Positions 21,962 to 33,865 of a stretch of DNA of 64,000 bases are shown here, piece by piece (position 1 is the stretch's first letter; each line of letters starts with the position of its first letter). Both the position numbers and the translations under genes were made by a program. Source of the stretch: Amphimedon queenslandica (taxonomy: Eukaryota > Porifera > Demospongiae > Haplosclerida > Niphatidae); assembly GCF_000090795.2 (NCBI RefSeq), contig NW_003546275.1, positions 381,864 through 445,863 on the forward strand. Direction: 5' to 3'. The notes beneath the pieces were generated by a model, which saw only the letters and a list, made by a program, of their open reading frames with translations, was not told the DNA's origin and made no database searches.

Positions 21962-24900
21962 ATGGCAGACAAGAGGTCAGAGTATGTTTCAAGTGTTGCA
22001 AGCTCAGAAGCACTCCAACTGTACAATGAGGCCGTGGAACTGTTTGTAAATCACAAGGGAAGCTTTATAGACCTGGTGAAGAGAGCAGTTGAGATTGAGA
22101 ATGATTTTATTCTTGCAAGATGTCTACTTGTAAGGATTCATGTATATGTACCATAAATAAATGTATTATTATTATTATTATTATTATTAGGGTTGCATGT
22201 TATGTGACGTGTATTCTGTACCAAATCCTACAGAAGGTGCACAAGCAATATTTTCTCTTACTTAATTCTTTCATCCTCTCTCCCTCTTTCTCTCTCTTTT
22301 TAATTACTCTTTCTCTTCAACAGTTAAAATGCATCTTGATGTTGTTAATGAATGTTATCCAAAAGCTAATGACAGAGAGAAGCTACATATACAAACTTTC
22401 AGAGAAGCTAGTCTAGGTCATATTAAGAAAGCAACGGAGATACTCGACCAAATTACAATGAGATATCCTCAGGGTAATGAAAATACTAGTATTAAAAAAC
22501 CCTCACTTGATACATTATGCAGAAAGTTTGAGCTGAATTTAATTTCATGTATTCTTAAATCAATTTTTAGACTTTCATGCTGTCAAACTTTCATTCCTAT
22601 ACTACAAGAGCACGGGGGAATTCATTAGAATGAGAAACATCCTCTCAAGAGCAGTTACACACTGCCCTAAAGAGGACCCACTTTATCCTCACCTTCTTAG
22701 CCAGTTAGTCAGAGAAGGAGCAGAGTGACTATACCTCTCTCTTTACTGCTATCCTTTAGGTATGCTTTTTCTCTAGAGGAGACCAATGAGAGACAATATG
22801 CTGAGGAACTTTGCAGGGAAAGTCTTACATTACAACCAATTAATCCATGGGCATCTCATACTATGGGTACATCTTTATAAGATTTTTTTTATAAATCACA
22901 AGTCTCCTCTCTATGCATGTAGCACACATCATTGAAGAGACTAAGGATCCTCAGAAAGGTGTTGATTTCTTGTGCTCAACTCAAGAGGATTGGAACAAGA
23001 CCCCATACGCCTTTCACCTCCTCTGGCACCTCTCACTGTATTATCTTGGTTAGTTAAAATTAAATAATAATTTATTCCTCTGTACATTATACAATAAACT
23101 TGTTGTTTTTTAAAGATTTGGGCCAGTCTGACAAAGTTTTGGATGTTTTTGATGCAAAAATGGTTCCACTTTTAAGCAAGAGCTCACCTGTTTTTTATCT
23201 TGTTGATCTAGCCTCTTTATTATGGAGACTCAATGTATGCCAATCATGAAGGTCCTACTAATGATTATATTTATTTATTGTATGTTGATTTTTGTTCAGT
23301 TGCTGAACATTGATCCTGATGAAAAGAGATGGCAAGTTATCTTAGATACCTATCGCTCAAAGATTGGAGTTTTCTCACATTCATGGTACCCTCCACCAGC
23401 TATTAATAATTATGATAATTATTGAAGGGTAAATGCTCACCTAATGATGTCCCTGTGCTATGGTAAAGTGACTGCTGATACTGCTAGACTTGCTTTAGCA
23501 AATCAAGTTATACAAGTAACTGACTATTATTAAATTATTACTGATAATAATATATAATTTTTCTTGCTATAGTCAATGGAGGTGTATTCAAAGGAGAGTG
23601 TATCAAGTGACTGCAGTGTTGCTGATCTGTTAGGTGTGCCTGTATGCAATGCATTATTAGCCTATGGACAAGAAAAATATGATGAAGTGAGATATATAGC
23701 ATATAATAATCCTCTCACTTTGTTAATAAGGTTCTGTCACTGATGCTTCCTCTGAGATACGATTTCATCAAGTTTGGTGGAAGCTGGGCACAAAGACAAG
23801 TATTTGAATTAACTATTATAATGGTAAGCTTACCAGTAGTTTATCAGGATTTGATCACTATACTATACTTTGGAGCAATTTTTTTTAATTCATAAAAAAT
23901 TCAAATTTGATTGGAATTTAACTTAAACTTTCTATGCAACATAAATACCTGCATATGCATCAGAAAAAAATTATAAAAATAAAAATTCGTTCCCTTTTTA
24001 TTTTGACACAACTTTAGTATGGGAACTTTGGCCTGATTTGGAGCAACTTTTAAAATTCATGAAAAATCTAATTTTGATCGGAATCAACTCAAACTTGCTA
24101 CATAGCATTAAAACATGTATATGTATCAGAAAAAATTATTAAAATGGAGAATTTTTTCCTACTCATTTTTGGCAAAATTTGTCCAAAATCCCTGTACTAT
24201 AGTACAGGGAATTTGGCTCGATTTTGAAGCAACTTTTAAAATTCATAAAAAATGCAAATTTGATCGGAATCAGCTCAAACTTTCTACACAACATAGGAAC
24301 ATGTATATGCATCAGGAAAAATTATAAAAATGGAGAATTCTCTACTTTTCATTTTTGACGAAATTTAGCTCGAGATCATGTACTATGGTACAGGGACTTT
24401 GACAGCAACTTTAAAAATTCATTAAAAAATCCAATGTCGATAGGAGCCAGTTATAATTTTCTAGAGAGTCAGAGGAAGAGCTGATGTTATTGATAGTTTG
24501 TTTTAGGCTGCCATTAAAGCTAACGACTTGTCTCAAGCTCTTGCTCTCATTATTGAGCTAAAAGTTAGTCTTTCCGTCTCTCTCTCTCTCTCTCTCTCTT
24601 CCTTATTTCTTCCTCTTCCTTCCTCTTTACTAATAACATAATAAATTATACACATTTATATCAAATTAAAACAATCAATTACCATACTACACTGGTCAAT
24701 ACTCGTACATTATGCTCTGTTATCAATGGTGTATGTACATTCAAAGGGAGAAAGTGGGAGGAAAGAGGAGAGGAAAAGATACTTAGGAAGAAGGATAATG
24801 ATTAAAGGAGAGAGAAATGCCGCTGTCAATCAATGCATAAACAAACACTAAGCCCTACAAATATTTGCACCTGCAAATTACCATGAAGCTTATGCAGTAC

Positions 24901-25504
24901 AAAAATACATGTACCCTCATTATAGCTACATACAGTGCTAAATTTTGGTTTGCCTTACAAGGTGCACCAGGTATATGATGTCATCTAACCACAGGTCAGG
25001 TATCCTCATGTACACACAATGTGTGGGCATATGCAATGTACTGCCAGTTATTGTTACTAGATGCTTGAACCTTGTTACTACAGCCATATGCACACAGGCA
25101 GTTAGTGCCTTCAGGCAATTTTAAGACAATCTATAACAGCTGGTGCCCATATTCTTATTAAGTTATTATGTGTATTGTGTAGTACATATATGTCCACAGA
25201 ATCTCGCAACAGGAAGGCTATGTTATTATAACCTTTTGTGGGGTATAGAGGATAAATTGATGGATTTGATATGTATAGAGATAGACGAGAAGGTTCACAC
25301 GTGAGCATGCGTACTCAATTGTCTTGTGTGACCTTTCTATTGTGTTTGCGGGGAGCGATTGACCTTTTTGTTTGTATTCATCCATAATAGTCACAGAAAC
25401 CTCACAATAAAATGCTTGAGTCGCTCTATCGAAGAGTACTGGATGAAAGCAGACTGAGAATCGGAGTGAAAACACTCAACGGCACAGCTGCCATAGAAAC
25501 CTGA
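21962..25504 (+). CDS. TTC38: Tetratricopeptide repeat protein 38-like, copy B
   Basis: Thirteen exons with the same intron positions and phases as copy A: 21962-22129, 22191-22236, 22324-22473, 22571-22703, 22760-22866, 22923-23048, 23116-23234, 23300-23385, 23428-23515, 23573-23686, 23731-23823, 24507-24563, 25391-25504; 466 residues. The last exon was placed by homology: SQKPHNKMLESLYRRV aligns with SKKPNSKVLQRLYNKI of copy A, after an 827-bp intron. The first eight exons differ clearly from copy A at protein level (exon 1 shares under half its residues). Exons 9-11, including the introns between them, are almost identical. Intron 11 is about 680 bp here against 47 bp in copy A because it contains a 186-bp repeat array. 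Confidence 0.87.
23828..24470. repeat. 186-bp repeat array in TTC38-B intron 11
   Basis: About three and a half head-to-tail units. The palindrome CCCTGTACTATAGTACAGGG is at 24190-24209, with decayed versions near 24010 and 24378, spaced about 186 bp. The array lies between intron borders that otherwise match the 47-bp intron of copy A, so it looks like a clean insertion. Confidence 0.8.
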
Positions 25505-26175
25505 TTGTGAACACTATGGTAATCCTTATTATCATAGCAACAATATATTCTCATAATGTAATCTTAATTTATTTATTTGCTAATTGCTTCTCTCAATATC
25601 TTAATGTAAAAGTTCACACACTGTAATCCAATATGTCTTTATTTCATAATTTGTTATGTCAACAATGAGTGTCATCAACAATACTACACAATAACCAGAC
25701 TAACCCGGTATGTTATATTCAACACTATGCCATGCTAGCTTGACACTATGCTTTATAGCCAGACTAGACTGGTATGTTATAGTTCCTGTAATAATTGATA
25801 TTGTAATTATTAGATTACAATCACTAGAGACAAGTGACGTGACTGATGATACAGTTATAGATACAGTCCTGGTGCTACGGTACAGCTGTCCTGCTTCATG
25901 TTGTCTGCCTCTACATAAACTGGTTCAGATGCTTTTGTGATGTTTGTTACGGCAATTAGTACTTTTGTTATTATTATAAAATATATCAAACGATTTTAAG
26001 TGCAATGTATATTTTTGCAAATTCATTTTCTGTAGCATTATACTGTAGTAAAAACATGATGTAACTTAATACATTATGTAACAATTAGAAATTTCTATTC
26101 ACACGAATGGTACAAAAATGTAAGAAAAATGATAATTGTAAACGGAGAGTATATAGCCATTGCAAAACACTAGAA

Positions 26176-26220
<45 letters not shown>

Positions 26221-26328
26221 TATGATCAATATAATGTTGATAATAGAGGAGGTGGTATTAGGGGGGTAGAGACAAATATAAAAGTTAAAAAATGATCAAC
26301 ACAATCAGAACGTCGTAAAAAAAGAGAG
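25505..26328. other. Convergent 3' flanks with (AAT)n
   Basis: Between the TTC38-B and nuclear receptor stop codons. Holds two diverged copies of a CCAGACTA..GGTATGTTATA block (near 25697 and 25758) and an AAT trinucleotide run at about 26179-26218. No gene supported. Confidence 0.5.
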
Positions 26329-29300
26329 TCACATAACTTGATCGCCTGCCTCCACAGTCTCCTCCGTGGTCCCTCCCCCCTGATTAATCATAGACATGAG
26401 GAGCAATGCATCGATCCTTGCCTCTCCCTCGTGCACAAACTGCTCTAGTCTCAGCTGCTCTGTTACTTCAGTACTCACCTCATAGAGAGGGGTCAGGAGG
26501 CATAAGAGCTCACCAAACCTTCCCGGCTGTTTGTGCTCAGAGTATTCCATAAGCTCAATGTGACGCCTTTTTCTGTACTCCCTCACAGTCTCTTTGTCTC
26601 TCAGACAGTTTGACTCTGGGTTATTAAATAATTGAATTATAATAATAATCATTATTAGTGAAGTATGCACACGGTCACTTCCTCTAGATATTCTATGTAT
26701 TCTCATTCCATCAACAAACAACAGTCATCAAAGAAAGCTCAATCCCTTTAAGACACCTTTTTTATATAAGCTTTGACAATAATGTTTGATTAGCATACTT
26801 ATCTCTCTTTATAAGTCAACAATGGCTCCCTCCCTCTCTCTCTCTCTCCCTCTCTCCCTCCCCCCCACTCTCTCTCTGTACCTGGATTAAAGAGAACTAT
26901 CTGTTTCATTAGCTTTAATTCTTGATCGTCCATGTTAAGCACTTTAAGAGGAACTACTAGTTTTGTTAGTGTAACATAAGCCACAGCTGAGACTCCTGAA
27001 TTACTGTTAGTTGGACCAAGAACCTTCCCTGTTGACCCTAACAGCAACATATCTGACAGAGAAAGGGAGAGAGAAGGCACTGTCATGTTAGCTTTGCTGA
27101 GAGAAAAGTCAGAAATATATCTTAAATTTTTTTGACACCTTGTTTAACACCTTGAACACGTTAACAAGTCTTGTAAATGTTAACAAACATTTTGTCAATG
27201 ATTACCGTACACACAAAGCATGCTAAACAGCATATGCTTCATCTCATGAAAGGCACAAAAATATGTACATGTACATGTACATGTAAATACATGTGAACAA
27301 GTACATGTACATGTACAATGTAAGTGATGATATTGAATTAAAAGGAAGAGAAAGGAATGCACTGTACATACATGTACATGTACATGTACATACAATAAAT
27401 AATAATAATCACTTTAGACAATGGCATTCCAATCATTAGCCACACACAATTACAATAGACAATACTTTAAGTGCATATACATACAATGTACACGCACTTA
27501 GGATAACAAAGAGTACTAAGATATACTGTACATGTATTATTATCCTGTGGCTCATTGTGGTATGCTTTGTAAGAGAGTATTATGTAATCAAACAGCTGTT
27601 GTTATGTAACAGATAACTCTAAAATAAAATTGAATTGCCAGGGCTGCAATGGCTTGTGAGGTCAATGATATTTATACAGTTCATCGAATAGAGTTTATTT
27701 TGTTTATTGCTGTACGTGATGCAGGTACATTGCTCTAATTCGTGTAAGCGTATCATACCATCGTAAGGAGTTGATGCTCTTGCAAATCCTAGCATAACTA
27801 GCTCAGGGACTGTACGTCTTAGCAATGCTTTCTGATCCATGGGAGACAAATCATCAAAATCCTTAACCTATTAAAGAAAGAAAATACGTATTATCATAAG
27901 TGTGACAATTAAGTGTGTGTGTGTGTGTGTGTGTGTGTGTACATCAATTACTCACTTCTGATTTTGCCCACTTAAACATATGCTTGATGCTACGCTTCAG
28001 TGATTCCAAAACCTCTTCAACTTCTGCTTCAGGCGCATCTGAGACTAAAAGAAGAAATAAAAGAAGAGAAGGCGGTTATACATGTAAACGTACACAGTTA
28101 ATACATGTACATGACTCTCACCTGGTCTAGCTGGTTGAGGGGAGGGGCAGTTAGAGGGAGGGGCACTAGCTAAGGACCCATGACGCGATGACACATGACT
28201 CAAGACTGATTCCGGCTCAGTATGAGTCTCTGGAATGAGCTCAACAGCTAATTTCCCCTGACTATCACGAGTGAAGGAGGGAGAAGGAAGGGCACTATCG
28301 GGATCCTAAAAACATGTAATTACATGTACATGTACATGTTAAATGTGCTCACTCTATTGATTGGACTAGTAACCGCTGATCCAGGCATTGAGGCTCCTCC
28401 CCTGACCACACCTCCACCGTTATACTGTAACGGAGGATAAGGAGTGGCCCCATTAATGAGTGGTATTGGTGGAATGGTCTGAGAAAACCCTCCGGACCCG
28501 CCCACACGCATACATGTAGGTGACACAGGATAGCTATAAGGATAAGTGTTAGATTGATAAAAGAAAGAATGCGAATTAGCGAGAGGTTTAAAACCGGTTG
28601 GACTAGTCGGGAGGCTATTTAGGGGCGTGCCCGGTTGACTAAGAGGGTGTGGCTCGTATTGGTGTGGTCCTGGATGCAGCGGAGTTGGTGGATGTGAGTA
28701 ATGATGAATTTGAGGAGGAACTTGTACTGGGGCATAAGATGACATGTGAGGGGACGGAGGCAAGGGAGAGGGAACCGGGGTCCCGTGTGGGGTCTCATGG
28801 GGCGTGGCATAAGGCGTGGTCTCTTGTTTGATGACGGGGAGTCCGCCTGGTAAAACAACAAGAGGATTAGGAGCTGAGAGAGGGAGGAACGAGGTTGCAG
28901 GTGGGAGGGGAGACAAGGAGGAAGGACCTGGATTCGTAAGACGCTGCAAGTTAGCTTTTACTTGTATCTGTCTTGCTGTGATGTGATTGAGAGCATCCTC
29001 CAGTCGTTGCTTCTTAATCAGCATCTCATTCCAATTGACATTAGCTGCTGGTTGCTTTACAGTAGACCCCATCAACTGGCTCACTGCCGTCTGTAACTCA
29101 CTCCCGGTAAGAAATTGAGGGTCGGGTGAATCAACATGACCACTACTTGGACTGGGTCGCCCATTGCTATGAGGTACACCTAGGGATGTCTGAACAAGTG
29201 GGCTCTGCTGTCGTACAGTCTTGATCAGCAAGGAAGAGTGCTCACTCACAGAATCAACTTGAGGAGATCTCTTATCAGAGTATTCCTCTGAGGTCGAGCT

Positions 29301-31659
29301 AGGCGTAGGAATTGAGCTCTTTTCGTGGATATTCTCTAAACTCTCACCAGAGAAGAGCTTAGGTATACTAGCGGATGATGCTACCCTGCCTCCTCCTCCA
29401 GTCTCGATCACGTTCGAATATATAGACGAGAGCTCTGGCGACGAAACGTTAAACTTAAACTGCTCGAAATCGCTTTCATATCCTTCAATGTCCTCCTCTC
29501 CCTCCTCCCCCTCCTCCTGCTTTATTCTCTTTCTCTTTGACTTGTTCTCAATGGAGGCTGTGGGTGGGGTCGGGCTGCGATTCGATGAGGTGTCATTGTT
29601 CGATTCAGTTGAAGACCTCGGAAACACGGGCAAAGAGCCTGAAGGTTTCTTACGATTTTTAAGAACTTTCTCGTCTTTCATCTTCCGTGGAAACTTCTTT
29701 ACAGCTAATTAAGAGAGAGAGAGAGAGAGAGGGAGGGAGGGAGGGAAGAAGGGGATTTTAAAAATATAAGAGGGAAGAAAGAACACAGGAGAAAGGGAGA
29801 GAAAGGAAAGGAAACAATGACTAATTGAAAGGTCAAATGATGTTTACTAGAACAAAGGGAGTTAAAAAACAATTTTTAAATGAGCAACATCCTGAGCATG
29901 CACACTAGGGTACAAGGTTTAAAATATTTGCATACCAAACTCCATATAAGGTAATGGGCTTGCAACATTATGAATATAGTATACTGGATGATTCCGGAAA
30001 TGAGATTAATGTCATACAGGATCATGATGATAAAGAATGACATAATTGATGACATCACCATTAGTTCATGAATAATCATTAGACTTACGTGATAATTACA
30101 CTTACGTGAAACAATTATCCACCCACCCCCAATCTACTATACCACACCTACAGGTAGTTATTAACTAGTTATTAGATACTATATAAATTCTTATCTCAAT
30201 GATATAGTAAATAGAAGCCAGTTGCTACTGGATCCAAATTAATGTATCAGAACTATATCAACATGAACAATATCTCCCCCCCCTCTCTCTCTTCCTCTTT
30301 TTACTCGGTTATAATTAACAATTATTTTACGTACGCATGTAAAAAGTAGTAAGCTATATCTATAGTAATTCCTGAGTTTAAATAGACAGCATAATAATAA
30401 TAATAATAAGAAAGAAGGTAGGAGACTAAAACTAAATAGAGCTTGAAATAGAGAGAGAGGGGGGGGGGGAGGGAGAAAAGATTAATAGGGAGAGGAGACA
30501 AAGAAACAAACCAGATGAAAGGTGGGATGTGTTTACTTTACGAAGGTATAATGTACACACCATAAAAGGTAATGCAACACAAGATTAAGTAAACCAACAA
30601 GCTCATATCAGCAAGTATACAGTAGTAAGGAGTCAAATTAGTGAAGAAAGAGAGAGAGAAAATGTGATTGAGAAATTAATTGTAAAATAATGTACTCATT
30701 TGATGTGAACAAGTAATGACATAGGAGCTATAGTGAGTGGGGAGTGTAAATAAATACTATAAGGCACTGGATGGCCATCAGGATAGGATAGAGAGTGATC
30801 CTCATTAGGCTGATCAGTTCTGGTTTAATGTATTACATTAAGCATATGATGAATAATACAGTGGGCATTGGATAGACAATGACTGGAACTAATATTCATC
30901 TATCAAACAATTGAACAGACAGAACTGACGGTATTCATTTACCTTACACATTGAGTACTATATATACATGTATAGGTGTGTATGATATACTATAATGAAA
31001 AGTCTCTCCCTTTCTCCTAATGCTACAATGTGCATATACATGAATGAACAAATGCATAACAGGTTCTCCCTTGAACGCAGAGTATGGGCAGGGTGAGAGA
31101 ACAAAACTGAAACCATATCAATGATTACAAAAAACAATTAAAATCAATTAGAAAAGCAAACTTCGCGAAAGGACAATAAATGTAACACAAAACAGCTCAC
31201 CCAGGTGTAAGAAAACAACAAAATAGGGCTACACAATCATACATCATAGAGTTATCCTGCCATGCAAAGCCGAGCTCATTTCAAATACTTACAATCAATC
31301 TTCATCCCAGCCTGCGTGCACCTGTTGAATCTACAGGCCTGACAGACCTGCTTTATGTTAATGGCATTACGACCAATCGGACAAGAGCCAGAGAAACGAC
31401 ACTTGTACTCTCGCCCCATCTGGACGGTACGCCGGAAAAAACACTTGCAGGCCTCGCAGCAAATGACGCCATAATGACGCCTGAATACAGTACTAGTCTG
31501 AGCCACATCATCACAGACAGAACACTGACTGCCAGTTGAGGTCTTAGAGGGGGTGACTGCAGCCGGGACGAGGGTAGGAACAGAGGGGGAAGGAGAGGAA
31601 GAGGAGGAGAGAGAGAGGAGGGGCTCCTTCATGGGGCTTGTGGAGACTTGTGATGCCAT
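26329..31659 (-). CDS. Nuclear receptor with atypical DNA-binding domain (sponge NR, copy 2)
   Basis: Seven coding exons on minus: 31293-31659, 28353-29704, 28122-28305, 27956-28044, 27759-27867, 26882-27052, 26329-26615; 852 residues. The DBD covers residues ~46-119 with P-box CEACKC. All eight zinc cysteines are present, but spacing is C-x2-C-x18-C-x2-C and C-x5-C-x12-C-x2-C, against 13 and 9 in canonical receptors. A very long Ser/Pro-rich hinge (~450 residues, one exon) follows. The ligand-binding domain starts about residue 640, with a helix 3-5 signature (MFKWAKSE, then DDLSPMDQKALLRR), MKQIVLFNP and helices 10-12. An acceptor at 31662, just upstream of the ATG, implies a 5' UTR intron and supports this start. 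It is probably one of the two A. queenslandica receptors (AqNR1/AqNR2); I cannot say which from memory. Confidence 0.88.
27909..27940. repeat. (GT)n microsatellite in the receptor intron
   Basis: About 14 GT units between LBD exons 4 and 5 of the minus-strand receptor. Confidence 0.8.
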
Positions 31660-33709
31660 TACTAAAGAGAAGGTGTGCAAGAGAGGGAGAGGGAGGAGAG
31701 AAAGTTGTGCATAGTGATTGGAACAGGACACAATATGCAATCATGATACATGCATCTCTACTTAAACTATGTCAAGACTATTTTTAATATAAATGAACCT
31801 GGACAAAACTGGTGTTTCCCCTTATCACATGCAAAATACAGGGCTGATATCAGAGGAGAGGGAGTCCTAGGGATATCTGAATCACCAAAAACACGGAGGG
31901 ATTGAGGAGGGAAGGAGAGGTAAAGAGAATTTGCTTCTCATTTACATAAAACTCTGTCGAGCTCCTCGCGAGATGGGCGGGGTGAAAGAAGGAGTGGCAC
32001 AAAAGGGAGGGGCTGGAATGTTAGTATACAAGATTTATACGGAGAGGAACAGAGAATTTATAGAATACTCCGGGTAAGTATACGGATACGATCCCTTTTT
32101 ATTTCCTCCACACTCGCTCTCTCTTCTGTGGCAAAGTTCAACTAGAAGCTTTGAGCGCCGGGTAAGTTTGTTGGTAGGAGGAGGAGAGGAGACCTTTGAA
32201 CCCTCTCTGCATCTCTGATTCACCCAGTCTTTCATTCTGTCCTTATATATAGGTAAAAAAACATTGGAGTTCTCTACTACTGCAAAAGTGAAAAAGGACA
32301 CGTTCCATTGGTCAACAATACTTTGGACTGTCTCCATTACACTCTACCTCTTGTAATTCATCTGTCACTGGCTGTACTCTTTTCAGAGAATGAGCACAAT
32401 CTTAAACCAGTAAGCTCTGTGTAGTTCTGCATTGCTTCAATTTGCAGCTTTTGAAAATTAAATGCAATTTTGAAACTTTGAAATTAAATTTCCCAATGAA
32501 TGCATGTCTACTAGCAATATCCTGCAGTAGAGTTAGATTCTCTATCCTGGACCTCTTCTATTTATGTATTTTATCATAATCCAGCTTAAAATACTATTGT
32601 TTTGTGCATCTGATATAATTAATGGAGCTTAGTCTGTGTGTACATTCAAGTGTCTGTGAAACATCCTCTCTCTCTAATGAGCAGACATAAAAATAATTAA
32701 TGGTTTATTATACCTGTGCAAATGCTTGGCCTCTCCTTAGCATATCATTTGTCCTCTTCCTTAGATAATGAGGAGAAATGAGGGCTTGGAGTGTGTGTGT
32801 GAATGAGCTATAGCTTTTGTTCATCAAAGCAATCCAATGCCATCAATTAGATAAACTATGTATAACAGTCTACTCGAATGCTTTACATGTGACCCTAATT
32901 GAGTAAATGCTTGCCATTACCAGCTCAAGTGTATATTGATGGATCCTAGGAAGAGAGAGAGAGGCAATGGAGAGTGACAGTGAAGTATAGGGACTTAAAA
33001 AGATGGAAAACAACAACAGCATAAAGAAAGAGAGAGCAACAGAGTATTATGTACACAACTCAACTAGTCCCAAACATAACTTCTCAGTATGATCCCTTCA
33101 TGATTTGTAAGCAACTAACTCAAATAGCTCAACCAAGAGAAGGATACCTTTAGTCTCTCCCACACTACACCTCATTCTCCTTCTTTCTCAAATTCTCATT
33201 TCCCTTATCAAAGCAATGCCTACCCTATGTACCACCTTATTGTGTACACTTGACCACCACATTGCACATGTGCCACATTCATGGCCTTTATTTTATACAA
33301 GCTTATTTGATGGGAATAAAGTCTTGTTGCTTGCATTGAGTTATTATTAGTGGGCCTCTGTTCTCAGAAATGTTAGTAAAAGATTATAATAGACTCAATA
33401 GAGTGAATTTGTTTAGTCTCTTTTTGTAAATTGATTGCAGTCTGACTTGGTTCACTCCGAGGCATGGAATTACCTGGAAAATAGTAAAATACGTACGCAT
33501 ATATGTACCTTACTCACTCTCCCAGCGTATGTGAGGTGGCTGCAGCTTATTATTTTTGCTGTGCATTATAGATTATATGTATGCACGCACAAGTGTTGAT
33601 AAACTTAAAATGAGTTTTTGGAAGGTGATAATCAAATCTCATGACACTAAGTCTTATAAATGAAGTCATGTTAGTGTGAACATTATCATTGTCATTATTA
33701 TCACCTTTT

Positions 33710-33712
<3 letters not shown>

Positions 33713-33782
<70 letters not shown>
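33713..33782. repeat. (CT)n microsatellite
   Basis: About 35 CT units ending in ATTGTAG. On the plus strand it forms an extreme polypyrimidine tract directly before a consensus acceptor. Confidence 0.9.
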
Positions 33783-33784
<2 letters not shown>

Positions 33785-33799
33785 TGTAGGCATCAAGGT

Positions 33800-33865
33800 A
33801 TGTCTAATGATATTAATGATGCAGATGTTCCAGTGGTTGATGTTGCTACAGCTCTTTCAGATGAT
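33800..33865 (+). CDS. Candidate alternative first coding exon for the plus-strand receptor
   Basis: After the (CT)n tract and TTGTAG acceptor, ATG at 33800 opens 22 codons (MSNDINDADVPVVDVATALS plus DD) ending exactly at a strong donor, GATGAT|GTAAGT, in phase 0. A phase-0 acceptor (CTTAG|AAC) lies at 35721-35725, just before the receptor ATG, with the frame open from there. The join would add an acidic N-terminus to the receptor. No transcript evidence; this is a structural inference. Confidence 0.35.

Noticed and set aside
24564-24641. TTC38 copy B lacking its last exon (truncated gene)
   Set aside because: Initially no terminal exon was visible after 24563. A phase-0 exon at 25391-25504 aligns with the last exon of copy A, so the gene is intact with a long final intron.
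25218-25475. Minus-strand 85-codon ORF
   Set aside because: It is antisense to the terminal exon of TTC38 copy B, which was identified on the plus strand by alignment with copy A; the ORF has no other support.
32035-32337. Minus-strand 100-codon ORF upstream of a nuclear receptor
   Set aside because: No recognisable domain, no clear splice link to the receptor, and it overlaps a CCAAT-type motif expected of a promoter.
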